Shown here: one piece after another, positions 26,016 to 34,830 of the stretch
Numbering within the stretch: the first letter of the stretch is position 1
Layout: each line of letters opens with the position of its first letter
NCBI GenBank assembly: GCA_030348875.1
Contig: JAUCEP010000002.1
Span: 2,621,001 to 2,685,000 of the forward strand
Direction: 5' to 3'
From: Ureibacillus composti
Lineage (GTDB): Bacteria; Bacillota; Bacilli; Bacillales_A; Planococcaceae
Length of the DNA: 64,000 bases
Position numbers and translations under genes: made by a program
Notes under the pieces: generated by a model
The model's input: only the letters and a program-made list of their open reading frames with translations
Told to the model about the DNA's origin: nothing
Databases searched by the model: none

Positions 26016-26816
26016 TTGGAACTATCATTATTATTTGAATATGGCTGGGTATTGATTTTATTAGTTGCGCTTGAAGGATTGCTTGCGGCTGATAACGCAC
26101 TCGTTTTAGCGATTATGGTAAAGCATCTCCCTGAAGAGGAAAGAAAAAAGGCACTATTTTACGGATTAGCCGGAGCATTTGTATTCCGTTTCGCCTCTTT
26201 ATTTATGATTTCCTTCCTTGTAGACATATGGCAAATTCAAGCAATTGGAGCTTTATATCTTTTATTCATTGCCATTAATCATATTGTGAGAAAACTAGTA
26301 TTTAAGAAAAAAGACGATGAAACTGAATTAAAGGTTAAGAAAAAGTCAGGCTTCTGGGGCACTGTTTTTAAAGTAGAATTAGCTGATATCGCCTTTGCGA
26401 TCGACTCAATTCTTGCAGCAGTAGCGTTAGCAATGACGCTTCCAAATACGAATCTTCCCCAGATTGGTGGAATGGATGGAGGAAAGTTTCTAGTCATCTT
26501 TATCGGCGGATTAATCGGTGTCATTATTATGCGTTTTGCTGCAAACCTGTTTGTAAAACTACTACAATCAAAACCAGGACTTGAAATTGCAGCTTTTGCG
26601 ATTGTGGGATGGGTTGGTGTTAAGCTTGTTGTCTTAACGTTAGGACACCAGGATATTGGAGTTATACCGCATGACTTTGCCCATTCTACTTCATGGAAAC
26701 TATTCTTCTACACAGTATTAATTGGCATTGCAGTTGCTGGTTGGTTCTTGTCAAAAGACAAAAATAATGATCACGATAAAACAACACCACAATTAATTGA
26801 ATCAGATAAAAATTAA
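26016..26816 (+). CDS. TerC-family membrane protein (YkoY-like, Mn2+ export)
   Basis: The 266-residue protein has about seven membrane segments. TerC motifs are LVALEGLLAADNALVLAIMV and VELADIAFAIDSILAAVALA, whose acidic residues are thought to bind metal. The family includes B. subtilis YkoY/YceF, implicated in Mn2+ efflux and metalation of secreted enzymes. The start is TTG behind AAGGAGG. The Mn2+-sensing leader supports the metal assignment strongly. The ~170 bases between the second terminator and the start show no further element. Confidence 0.85.
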   Translation: MELSLLFEYGWVLILLVALEGLLAADNALVLAIMVKHLPEEERKKALFYGLAGAFVFRFASLFMISFLVDIWQIQAIGALYLLFIAINHIVRKLVFKKKDDETELKVKKKSGFWGTVFKVELADIAFAIDSILAAVALAMTLPNTNLPQIGGMDGGKFLVIFIGGLIGVIIMRFAANLFVKLLQSKPGLEIAAFAIVGWVGVKLVVLTLGHQDIGVIPHDFAHSTSWKLFFYTVLIGIAVAGWFLSKDKNNDHDKTTPQLIESDKN

Positions 26817-26822
26817 AGAAAT

Positions 26823-26855
26823 GGGGCTGTCCAAAAGATGACAGCCCCATTTTTT
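26823..26855 (+). terminator. terminator of the TerC gene
   Basis: The stem GGGGCTGTC/GACAGCCCC with an 8-base loop is followed by ATTTTTT. Confidence 0.85.
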
Positions 26856-26892
26856 ATGACAAATAATGTAACATTGCCCTTTAACTTCTCAA

Positions 26893-26926
26893 AACAAAAA
26901 AGACGATTACCTTTTCTGCAATCGCC
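26893..26926 (-). terminator. terminator of the leftward helical-protein gene
   Basis: GGCGATT and AATCGTC pair (one G-T) on the minus strand, followed by TTTTTTG. Confidence 0.5.
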
Positions 26927-26978
26927 TACATAATCTGTTAAAGCTATTTCAGAGATTGTAACAGCTTTAAGAAAATTG

Positions 26979-27734
26979 TTATTTAAACTTTTCAGGATAT
27001 AGTTTGATCATGGCGTCTGAAATCATATCTGCCATTTGTCTAGCTTGTTTTTCAATTTCATCATATATTTCAATATCTTTTTGATAATCCTTCATGATCA
27101 TCGTGACTGCTTCTTGTTTTGTTAAAGCCAAATGTTGATAGAACATATTTTTCACTTCTTGCTCCGTTAAATAAGGATTCACACTACTTAGAAACGCAGC
27201 AATTTCATCGGCATTGGCATACCATTTTTGTTCTGCAGTCTTTGCGGCCTGTTCATCCCCAGCAATTGCCGCTTTTACAAGGTCTGCCGCAGCTAAAAGA
27301 TGTTCTTTAATTAACGTAGAATATCTCTCTGCTGCGGCATCACCATAAATAGGTCGTATCATATCTCCCATATCCGTCGCATTTTTCAATAATCGAGCTA
27401 GAACAAAATCAATATCCGGTAAATTAAAGATTAAACTTATTATGGCCATTCTAGTCCAAGCCACATGCTCCTCCCAAAGACTTCGATTGTCTCTCATTAA
27501 GTCGACAGCAGCCTGACTTACACAATTCTCTTGTTGTTGTGTAGGTGGAATTTGAGGTTGTGAAACTGGGTTAGTAACATGGGGTGTTGCTTGAAGGTAA
27601 TAAGGATTTACACCTGGATGAACTGTAAAACCTCCGTTTGCACTTAAAGGATAACTCTGTGCCATTAGCAAGTAATTAATTTCTGGTGGAAAATAATAAG
27701 CAAATACTGCATTTGGATAATGATAAGGATTCAT
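26979..27734 (-). CDS. conserved helical protein with LWEEHVxWTR motif, function unknown
   Basis: 251 residues. A P/Y/N/Q-rich N-terminus (~1-70) precedes an all-helical region with two similar blocks: LWEEHVAWTRMAIISLI with PIYGDAAAERYSTLIKEHL, and NPYLTEQEVKNMFYQHLALT. Proteins of this kind are common in spore-forming Bacillales, where some are mislabelled acetylglutamate kinase, an enzyme this sequence does not resemble. There is no signal peptide or membrane segment. A spore or mother-cell role is conceivable but not shown. Confidence 0.7.
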   Translation of the reverse strand: MNPYHYPNAVFAYYFPPEINYLLMAQSYPLSANGGFTVHPGVNPYYLQATPHVTNPVSQPQIPPTQQQENCVSQAAVDLMRDNRSLWEEHVAWTRMAIISLIFNLPDIDFVLARLLKNATDMGDMIRPIYGDAAAERYSTLIKEHLLAAADLVKAAIAGDEQAAKTAEQKWYANADEIAAFLSSVNPYLTEQEVKNMFYQHLALTKQEAVTMIMKDYQKDIEIYDEIEKQARQMADMISDAMIKLYPEKFK

Positions 27735-27948
27735 TTTTTATTCCCTTTCCCCTCTATTTATTCCTTTCAAATAAAAGGTTATTTCTATTCACTCCTACAG
27801 TGTATTCAGATTGGATAGTCAGGGTGATTGTCATCAATGGATGTGTCATGTTTAATAACGTAAATGAATGATTTAATTTTATTTGTCCTTTACCTCTTCC
27901 GGGTACCTTTCATAAAATACAAAGAGATTAGATCGGGGTGATTAAGAC

Positions 27949-28245
27949 ATGAATCCATACAATAATTTTAATGCTATCAATAAGAATAATATTCCTTCAA
28001 ATAAAAACGTTCCCCCTTTTGATTATGAAAGTACTGCTGCTAAGCTTGCCATACTTGGTGGTTTTTTAGCTACGTTGGGAGATGCCATTTCAACCTACGC
28101 TGCAGTTCTTGCTCTGGAAGGACTACAACAATCAAAAATCACTCAAAATGATAATGGTAAAAACGACGATAGAATCAATGAACTTGAAAAACAAATAAAA
28201 TACTTGACGAAGGAAATCAACAAACAAAAAAGAGTAAATAAATAA
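27949..28245 (+). CDS. small conserved protein with hydrophobic core and C-terminal coiled coil
   Basis: 98 residues: an N/P-rich start, a hydrophobic alanine/leucine segment (AAKLAILGGFLATLGDAIST, then YAAVLALEGL), and a charged tail (INELEKQIKYLTKEINKQK) likely to form a coiled coil. ATG follows GGGGTGATT. It is divergent from the helical-protein gene, and both begin MNPY, so the pair may share expression. No function is recognised. Confidence 0.65.
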   Translation: MNPYNNFNAINKNNIPSNKNVPPFDYESTAAKLAILGGFLATLGDAISTYAAVLALEGLQQSKITQNDNGKNDDRINELEKQIKYLTKEINKQKRVNK

Positions 28246-28283
28246 CTAATGGGTGACCCAAGTATTAAGGAGTCACCCATTAG
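28246..28283. terminator. stem-loop after the small coiled-coil gene
   Basis: The perfect 12-bp stem CTAATGGGTGAC/GTCACCCATTAG begins right after the stop codon, between convergent genes. The T-run is poor, so termination strength is uncertain. Confidence 0.55.
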
Positions 28284-28332
28284 TTAATGAATCTTATCAA
28301 TCTAGCATAACTAACTTATAAATTAGTAGATT

Positions 28333-29130
28333 TTATTTTACATAGTTACAAAGTTTACCGATTTGCTCCACTTCTACTACTACAGTATCTCCGGATTTCA
28401 TTGGGCAACTTCCTGAAGGGGAACCAGTGGCTAAAACATCTCCTGGCTCAAGAGTCATTACATTAGAAATCCAACTGATAAGAAATGGTATAGAGAAGGA
28501 CATCTGATTTGTATTGCCCTCTTGTACAACTTCACCATTTAACTTTGTTACAATTCGTAAATTAGAGGGATCAACTCCTGTTACGATCCAAGGACCTAAA
28601 GGACCAAAAGTGTCAAAACCTTTCCCACGCGTAAACTGAGGATCCATTCGTGTACGATCTCTAGCGGTTACGTCGTTAAATATTGTACAGCCAAAAACAT
28701 AATCTAACGCATCTTCTTCTTTTATATTTTTCCCGCGTTTTCCAATAATGAGTGCCACTTCGCCTTCCATTTCTACCTGATTAGATAATTCACTAGAAGG
28801 TAATATGATTTCTCCTTGATCTGGAATAAGAGCAGAGGCTGGTTTTAAAAACAAGAATGGTTCTTTTAGATTAGCCTCTCCCCCAGTCTCTTCTGCATGT
28901 TCTGCATAAGTCCAGCCGAAATTAATAATTTTAGAAGGGACAACTGGCTCCAATATTTTTACATCACTTAAATTTACTTTTGTGCCATCAAAATTTAATT
29001 TATTATTTACAATTTCAGTGAAATCACTAGTTAATTGTAGTATTTCCTTCCCTTCAACAATTCCATAGAAGATCTGATTGTTAGAATTCTGATAACGTAC
29101 GATTTTTTGATTTTTAGTTATTTCTTGCAT
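28333..29130 (-). CDS. fumarylacetoacetate hydrolase (FAH) family enzyme
   Basis: 265 residues with the FAH fold. PSKIINFGWTYAEHAEETGG is followed by the metal ligands in MEGEVALIIGKRGKNI and GCTIFNDVTARDR, and the C-terminal LEPGDVLATGSPSG. Members act as acylpyruvases, oxaloacetate decarboxylases or isomerases of 2-hydroxy-dienoates. It lies downstream of tctA but after a terminator and a 341-bp gap, so it has its own promoter. Its location suggests a role in the same carboxylic-acid catabolism; the substrate is unknown. Confidence 0.8.
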   Translation of the reverse strand: MQEITKNQKIVRYQNSNNQIFYGIVEGKEILQLTSDFTEIVNNKLNFDGTKVNLSDVKILEPVVPSKIINFGWTYAEHAEETGGEANLKEPFLFLKPASALIPDQGEIILPSSELSNQVEMEGEVALIIGKRGKNIKEEDALDYVFGCTIFNDVTARDRTRMDPQFTRGKGFDTFGPLGPWIVTGVDPSNLRIVTKLNGEVVQEGNTNQMSFSIPFLISWISNVMTLEPGDVLATGSPSGSCPMKSGDTVVVEVEQIGKLCNYVK

Positions 29131-29430
29131 ACTTACTTCAACTCCGTTTATTATTTACTCACTTATCGATTCCTGTATCACTCGATTTGAATCGTTTAGA
29201 ATACAAAATAAAAATGAATACAATACAAAAACAAACTCAATACATAGAAAATTTTATCATATTTGATTGAAATTTCATTATGAAATTTTATTCATTTCAT
29301 TATAACATATAATACAGATATAACAGAAAATAGAAAAAAGAGCAATACAGAATATCAGTTTACATTTTTTACATATTGTTCCATATCATCTTCAGCACAA
29401 TTATTTAAGATCTCTTATGTACACCTATAA
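29131..29430 (-). promoter_or_regulatory. AT-rich upstream region of the FAH gene with palindromes
   Basis: This gene-free stretch contains the perfect palindrome TGAAATTTCA (29268-29277), followed closely by ATGAAATTTTATTCATTTCAT, and upstream-of-gene repeats of AATACAA (29202-29240). These are candidate operator sequences; no specific promoter was fixed. Confidence 0.35.
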
Positions 29431-29465
29431 AGAAAACAACCCTTCTTAGTTGAAGAGTTGTTTCC
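29431..29465 (-). terminator. terminator of the tct/CoA-transferase operon
   Basis: On the minus strand GAAACAACTCTTC pairs with GAAGGGTTGTTTTC around a short loop, followed by TTT, just after the tctA stop. Confidence 0.65.
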
Positions 29466-29471
29466 CATTCT

Positions 29472-31004
29472 TTATATATTAGATTCAGTCGGTGTATGAT
29501 CCGACTTTTTACTGTTTTTCTTTTTCTGCATTAGCTTACTAATGATAGGGAAAATTATCATTAGTAAAATAATAATCGTAAGTACAAGAGAAATTGGTCT
29601 TTGTACAAACGTTAGTAAATCTCCGTTTGTAATTTCCATACTTCTACGGAAATTTTGTTCCAATAGCGGCCCCATTACTAATGCCATTACAGCTGGTGCA
29701 AGCGGAAAACCAAATCGAGTCATTCCATAACCAATTAAACCAAATCCAAATAACAAGATTAAATCAAACTGATTGAAGTTAATGCCGTATACACCCAATA
29801 CTGAAAATGCAATTACTCCTACGAAAAGCGGAATGGCTGGTAATTTTAAAAGGGACGCAAACAAACCGACTAACGGTAGATTTAAGATTAATAGTAATAC
29901 GTTCCCAATATACATACTAGCAATAATCGCCCATAAAAGAGTTGGATTTGAATCAAACATACCCGGACCAGGTTGTAAACCGTACATCATAAAAATAAAC
30001 ATTAACAGCGCAGTAGTAGCTGAACCTGGAATACCAAGAGTAAATAAGGGCACTAATGCTCCACCGACTCCTGCATTGTTGGCAGCTTCTGGACCGGCTA
30101 CTCCTTCAATTGCTCCTTTACCAAACTCTTCTGGATGCTTTGATAGTTTTTTCTCCATTCCATAGGATAGAAAAGATGCTAATGATGGACCAATGCCTGG
30201 AAGAACCCCAATAATAAACCCTAATACAGAACCCCTACCGAATGGACCGATTGATCTTCTCCAATCTTCGCGTGTCATCCATTGAGATCCTTTAAAGTTT
30301 TGTAAATCCATTTTTGGTGAATTACCCTTTCTTGCCATCGTTTCAATTGCTTCAGGAATTGCAAATAGAGCAATTGCAATTAAAACGAAGTCGATCCCAT
30401 CTAATAGGTTTGGAATGCCAAAGGTAAAACGAGGGACACTTGTTTGCAAGTCAATTCCCACCATAGCAATCGAAAGACCAAATAAGGTTGAGATATAAGC
30501 TTTTAAAGCAGAACCAGTTGTTAAACTAGATACCATTGTCATGGCTAATACAATGAGAAGAAAGTATTCAGCAGAACCAAAAAAATAGGCAGCTTTTGCT
30601 AAGACAGGTGCAAGAAGCATTAATCCTAAAGTTGCGAATGTTCCAGCTATAAAGGAACCGATGGCTGCAGCAGATAAAGCCCTACCTGCTTTCCCTTGTT
30701 TTGCCATTTCATATCCATCTAGCGTCGTAACAATAGAGGCTACTTCTCCTGGTGTTTTTATAAGAATGGCTGTAGTCGACCCACCATACATCGAACCATA
30801 ATAGATTCCAATTAGCATAATTAGACCGTTTACGGGTTCCAAACCATAAGATAATGGAATTAAGAGAGCGATGGCCGTTATAGGACCAATACCCGGTAAA
30901 ATTCCTGTTAATGTTCCAATCAAAACCCCAATAAACGCAAAAGCTAGCGTTTCGAGAGATAATACAGCACCAAACCCTGTTATGATATTAGAAAACATAT
31001 CCAA
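29472..31004 (-). CDS. tctA: tripartite tricarboxylate transporter large permease TctA
   Basis: The 510-residue membrane protein has about 11-12 segments. Signature blocks are GVLIGTLTGILPGIGPITAI, YYGSMYGGSTTAILIKTPGE, and GFIIGVLPGIGPSLASFLSYG, plus PEAANNAGVGGALVPLFTLG. TctA forms the main channel of TTT importers, which use a cation gradient. The start is TTG behind GGGGGTGG. It follows tctB by 13 bases and completes a C-B-A order. Confidence 0.9.
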   Translation of the reverse strand: MDMFSNIITGFGAVLSLETLAFAFIGVLIGTLTGILPGIGPITAIALLIPLSYGLEPVNGLIMLIGIYYGSMYGGSTTAILIKTPGEVASIVTTLDGYEMAKQGKAGRALSAAAIGSFIAGTFATLGLMLLAPVLAKAAYFFGSAEYFLLIVLAMTMVSSLTTGSALKAYISTLFGLSIAMVGIDLQTSVPRFTFGIPNLLDGIDFVLIAIALFAIPEAIETMARKGNSPKMDLQNFKGSQWMTREDWRRSIGPFGRGSVLGFIIGVLPGIGPSLASFLSYGMEKKLSKHPEEFGKGAIEGVAGPEAANNAGVGGALVPLFTLGIPGSATTALLMFIFMMYGLQPGPGMFDSNPTLLWAIIASMYIGNVLLLILNLPLVGLFASLLKLPAIPLFVGVIAFSVLGVYGINFNQFDLILLFGFGLIGYGMTRFGFPLAPAVMALVMGPLLEQNFRRSMEITNGDLLTFVQRPISLVLTIIILLMIIFPIISKLMQKKKNSKKSDHTPTESNI

Positions 31005-31017
31005 AACGTACCACCCC

Positions 31018-31503
31018 CTAACCTAATGGACCTAACGGTAAATATACTGAAAGGACACGATCAAATAAAAAGTAAACAACAATTGGAAATACAAACGAAT
31101 AAACTGTATTTCGAATCCAATGCTTTCTTTCAAGATACATCGTTAAACTAAAGATAAATAAGACGGTCGATATTAAGTATCCTAATGGGACGAATAAAAC
31201 CATATATCCAAAGAAGATTAGGAAAAGAAGGATTACCTTCTTTTTATCTTGCGGTTCTCCTTCCTCCTCCTTTACCACTTCTTCTTCCTTACCAACATTG
31301 GCTTTATTCTGACGCGCCTCTATTAAACCTGAACTAATAAGAATAATTGCTAGGACAATTAATAGTATCCCAATAGTCCCTGGAAAAACGGAGGGTCCTA
31401 TAACCACAGATCCAGAAGCAGGTGGTGGTAAACGAAATGCTATAATTGTGTACGTTAAAGCAAAGGCTAAAACTACTATTCCTGAAATAATATTCTTATT
31501 CAA
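31018..31503 (-). CDS. tctB: tripartite tricarboxylate transporter small subunit TctB
   Basis: The 161-residue protein has four membrane segments: an N-terminal one after MNKNI, one at VFPGTIGILLIVLAIILI, and a C-terminal pair around GYMVLFVPLGYLISTVLFIF. An acidic K/E loop (~75-95) separates the halves. This is the usual TctB layout. The start is TTG behind AGAGGTG. Confidence 0.85.
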   Translation of the reverse strand: MNKNIISGIVVLAFALTYTIIAFRLPPPASGSVVIGPSVFPGTIGILLIVLAIILISSGLIEARQNKANVGKEEEVVKEEEGEPQDKKKVILLFLIFFGYMVLFVPLGYLISTVLFIFSLTMYLERKHWIRNTVYSFVFPIVVYFLFDRVLSVYLPLGPLG

Positions 31504-31549
31504 TAGAACACCTCTTTTTCCTATTTTTATGAATATTTAGAATCAGCGT

Positions 31550-32599
31550 CTATTTTTTCAGTTGGTTTGTTGTTTCTAGTCCTTTTTTGTAAGCTTCATT
31601 TGTTTCATCTAGGTAAGTCTGGAATTCTTCACCCTTCATGAATGTTGTTTCCCATTGGTTCTTCTCTGCCAGGTCTTTCCACGTTTCTGTTTGAAGTGCC
31701 TTTTCAATTACATCAGCCCAATATGCAACAGCTTCTTCTGGCATATCTGGTGGACCCATTACGCCACGCCAGTTACCGAATGTAACATCAATACCTTGTT
31801 CAATTGCTGTTGGAACGTCTGCCATTACACCGCCAAGTCTCTCTTCACTAGTTACACCTAGTGCACGGAACTCGCCAGCTTCGATTTGAGCTGAAAATTC
31901 ACTTATCCCAGACATAGCAGCTTTAATGTCCCCATTTAAGATAGCATTTGTAATTTCACCGCCACCTTCGTAAGAGATGAATTTAATTGCTGACCCATCT
32001 CCACCAATAGCGTCTAACAACAGTGCAAATGGTAGTTGATCATCACCAGAAGCACCAATTGCCACTGATTGAGGATCTGCTTTAATCGCTTCTAATAGAT
32101 CAGTAAGTGTTTGATATTCTGAATCTTTTGGTACAACAACTGTGTAATACTCCGTCATAAGTCGCGCAATCATCGTTACATCTTCATAAGAGTAATCCGC
32201 AAGTCCACGAAGATAATTGGACATAATTGGCGTTGAAGTGACACTAATTTTATCAACTTTTCCTTTTTGAGCTGTCACAAGTTGTGATAAAGATACTGCT
32301 CCTGTTGCTCCAGCCTCATTCACGACAGGTACAGGAAAATCAACTAGATTTTCTTTCGTAAACACTTCTACTAAAGCACGTGCAGTTAAATCCCAACCGC
32401 TACCTGGAGAAGCTGGTGCCACAATGGATACTGGTTTTCCATCTGAATATACGCCCTCTTTTGTTTCTCCACTCGTTACTGTCTTTTCTTCATTTGAACT
32501 AGTGTTTGAGCTTGAATTTGAACTACAGCCAACTAATAATAAGAGTAATGATAAAACCACAACAAATAGAGATGACCACTTCATTTTTAGCCTTTTCAA
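31550..32599 (-). CDS. tctC: TctC/Bug-family solute-binding lipoprotein
   Basis: 349 residues with a lipoprotein signal ending LLLLVGCSSN, then a Bug-type receptor domain: VSIVAPASPGSGWDLTARAL (the carboxylate-binding loop), VVNEAGATGAVSLSQLV, and VPTAIEQGIDVTFGNWRGVM. TctC proteins bind citrate and other di- and tricarboxylates and deliver them to TctAB. The ligand cannot be read, but the CoA-transferase and lyase genes upstream point to a branched or hydroxylated dicarboxylate. The start is TTG after AAGGGGG. Confidence 0.88.
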   Translation of the reverse strand: MKRLKMKWSSLFVVVLSLLLLLVGCSSNSSSNTSSNEEKTVTSGETKEGVYSDGKPVSIVAPASPGSGWDLTARALVEVFTKENLVDFPVPVVNEAGATGAVSLSQLVTAQKGKVDKISVTSTPIMSNYLRGLADYSYEDVTMIARLMTEYYTVVVPKDSEYQTLTDLLEAIKADPQSVAIGASGDDQLPFALLLDAIGGDGSAIKFISYEGGGEITNAILNGDIKAAMSGISEFSAQIEAGEFRALGVTSEERLGGVMADVPTAIEQGIDVTFGNWRGVMGPPDMPEEAVAYWADVIEKALQTETWKDLAEKNQWETTFMKGEEFQTYLDETNEAYKKGLETTNQLKK

Positions 32600-32645
32600 A
32601 CAACATTCCCCCTTAAATGACTTATTTACTCCCTACTAACTTGCA

Positions 32646-33593
32646 CTAATTCTCAATTTTTTCTTGCTTCGTAGGTGCTGCATGAACTTGGTAGGATGGA
32701 CCAGCACGGTGGATCGTACTTTCTAGTTGATGTCCTACTAACCTCTCTACATCTTTTGATATAGTAAGGAGTTGATTCAAATCAACACCACTTTGCAAGT
32801 TCATTAAGTCGAGCATATGAACAAGATCCTCAGTTGCTACATTTCCTGTCGCACCCGGTGCATACGGACAACCGCCAAGACCACCAATGGATGCATCAAA
32901 ATAGCGTACTCCTGCATTGATACCAGCTAATATATTAGCTAAAGCCATTCCTCTTGTATTGTGTAGATGAAGGCTAAATTCTACATCTGGGAACTGATCA
33001 ATTAACCGTTTCATCGTTGTATAGACAAGCTTAGGGTCCGCGCAGCCAATTGTATCAGCAACTCCAATGTGACGGATCCCCATAGAATAATAGGCTTCTG
33101 CCGTATAAAGTACGCGTTCAAAAGGAACTCTTCCTTCAAATGGACAGCCTAAAGCAGTTGCCATTCCACCTTGTACAGACACATTATTTTCATGGGCAAT
33201 TTTGACGACTTTTTCGTGTTCTTTGAGGCTTTCATCGACACTTTTATTCCCATTTGAACGGCAATGAGATTCGGTAACTGAATGCATTAACTCCCATTCA
33301 TCCGCCAGCATGGGAACAGCACGTTCTGCCCCTCTTACGTTAGGTACTAACACGCTGTATTTAACATTTTCATGACGTTCTATATTTTTCATCACAATTT
33401 CTGCATCGGCTAATTGAGGTACTGCTTTTGGATGGACGACAGAAGTAACTTGAATTCCATGGACGCCGGTTTTGGATAAATCATTAATTAGTTTAATTTT
33501 ATCCTCTGTAGGGATAAAAGCTTTTTCCATTTGTAGACCATCACGCGGCCCCACATCTTTCACTTTGATTAAATCGTTGAGCTCCAAAATCAT
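32646..33593 (-). CDS. HMG-CoA lyase-type enzyme, module 2
   Basis: 315 residues. The family motifs are complete: VGPRDGLQMEKAFIPT, QVTSVVHPKAVPQLAD, SLHLHNTRGMALANILAG and the catalytic loop GGLGGCPYAPGATGNVATED. It is a clear paralogue of the gene at 15807. Its ATG overlaps the stop of the upstream CoA-transferase (ATGA), so the two are translationally coupled. The expected reaction is cleavage of a 3-hydroxyacyl-CoA such as HMG-CoA into acetyl-CoA and an oxoacid. The true substrate is unproven. Confidence 0.85.
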   Translation of the reverse strand: MILELNDLIKVKDVGPRDGLQMEKAFIPTEDKIKLINDLSKTGVHGIQVTSVVHPKAVPQLADAEIVMKNIERHENVKYSVLVPNVRGAERAVPMLADEWELMHSVTESHCRSNGNKSVDESLKEHEKVVKIAHENNVSVQGGMATALGCPFEGRVPFERVLYTAEAYYSMGIRHIGVADTIGCADPKLVYTTMKRLIDQFPDVEFSLHLHNTRGMALANILAGINAGVRYFDASIGGLGGCPYAPGATGNVATEDLVHMLDLMNLQSGVDLNQLLTISKDVERLVGHQLESTIHRAGPSYQVHAAPTKQEKIEN

Positions 33594-34780
33594 ATTATTC
33601 CCTCCATTTTTAAGTTTTCAATCTCTTCGCGAGATAACCCTAGTTGTGTATATACTTCTAGATTATGTTCTCCGAGTGTTGCACCAGTTTTTTTCACAGT
33701 GCCTGGTGTTTTTGAAAATTTCGGTGTAACTCCAGAAAGCTTAACTTTTCCAAGGGTCGCATGTTCCACATCAATAATTGATTGACGTGATTGATACTGA
33801 GGGTCGTTCATGATGTCTTCAATCGAATAGACGGGTGAAATCGGAACCCCATTTTCATCACAAAGCTTTTGTAAATCTTTTGCCGTATATTTAGCAATCC
33901 ATTCTTCAACTAATCTCATTACTTCTGTTCGGTTTTCCACTCTGGATTTGTTTGTTGAGTATTTCGGATTGGTAATCATGTCTTCTCGGTCCATTATTTT
34001 TGCTAGTCGATAGAAGGTACGGTCTGTACTTGTCGTTAGAACCATCCACTTCTTATCGAGTGTTTGAAAGATTCCAACAGGTACAGCAATACTATTATCA
34101 CTACCTTGTCTTTCCATAATGATGCCTAGCTGGTCATAGGAAGCAACGAGAATATCCATCAACCGAAACATCGACTCATAGAGGGAAACATCTACCTCTT
34201 GTCCTTCCCCGTTATAGACATCCCGGTGATAAAGAGCTACAATGGCGCCTATCATTGCAAACAAGCCTGTTACATAGTCCACAAGAGAAATCGGCGGTGA
34301 TAATGGCGGTCGATCGGGTTCACCTGTTATATAGGTATAGCCGCTGAACGCTGTGGCTGAAGTCCCAAATCCAGCCAATTCACGCTTCGGACCTGTTTGG
34401 CCATAACCGCTGACACGGACTATCACGAGATTGGGGTTTGCCTCTCGAATTCGTTCCATTGTAATACCCCATTTTTCAAGGGTACCCGGGCGGAAATTTT
34501 CGAATAATACATCTTGTTCTGCTAATAACTTTAAAAATATTGCTTGTCCTTTTTCTTTCCTTAGGTCAAGCGTAATGGTTTTCTTATTTCTCGACACAGT
34601 TGCCCAAGGAATCGATTCATCCAGTTTCATTGGCTGAAATCCACGAACCGGATCTCCCCTTCCAGGAATCTCTACCTTTATTACTTCTGCTCCGTAATCT
34701 CCTAATAAAGCAGCTGCAAATGGCGCTGCATAGACCGTTGCAATATCCAGGACTTTTAAGCCTGAAAGTGGTCCTGACAT
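33590..34780 (-). CDS. CaiB/BaiF family CoA-transferase, module 2 (second copy)
   Basis: The 396-residue class III CoA-transferase has LSGLKVLDIATVYAAPFAAA, GDYGAEVIKVE, RNKKTITLDLRK, LFENFRPGTLEKWG and VSGYGQTGP. The catalytic aspartate is in PPISLVDYVTGLFAMIG, so the flanking residues differ from the GDS of the other two copies. That difference suggests a different partner acid. ATG follows GAGGTGA. It overlaps the lyase gene downstream and follows the third transferase gene by about 50 bases. Confidence 0.85.
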   Translation of the reverse strand: MSGPLSGLKVLDIATVYAAPFAAALLGDYGAEVIKVEIPGRGDPVRGFQPMKLDESIPWATVSRNKKTITLDLRKEKGQAIFLKLLAEQDVLFENFRPGTLEKWGITMERIREANPNLVIVRVSGYGQTGPKRELAGFGTSATAFSGYTYITGEPDRPPLSPPISLVDYVTGLFAMIGAIVALYHRDVYNGEGQEVDVSLYESMFRLMDILVASYDQLGIIMERQGSDNSIAVPVGIFQTLDKKWMVLTTSTDRTFYRLAKIMDREDMITNPKYSTNKSRVENRTEVMRLVEEWIAKYTAKDLQKLCDENGVPISPVYSIEDIMNDPQYQSRQSIIDVEHATLGKVKLSGVTPKFSKTPGTVKKTGATLGEHNLEVYTQLGLSREEIENLKMEGII

Positions 34781-34830
34781 TCAATCACCTCAAGTTACTT
34801 GCTAAAATTTTATGAACACTAGAAATATCT

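Noticed and set aside
26979-27734. Acetylglutamate kinase label often given to this protein type
   Set aside because: There is no amino-acid kinase motif; the sequence is all-helical with repeated LWEEHVxWTR-like blocks.
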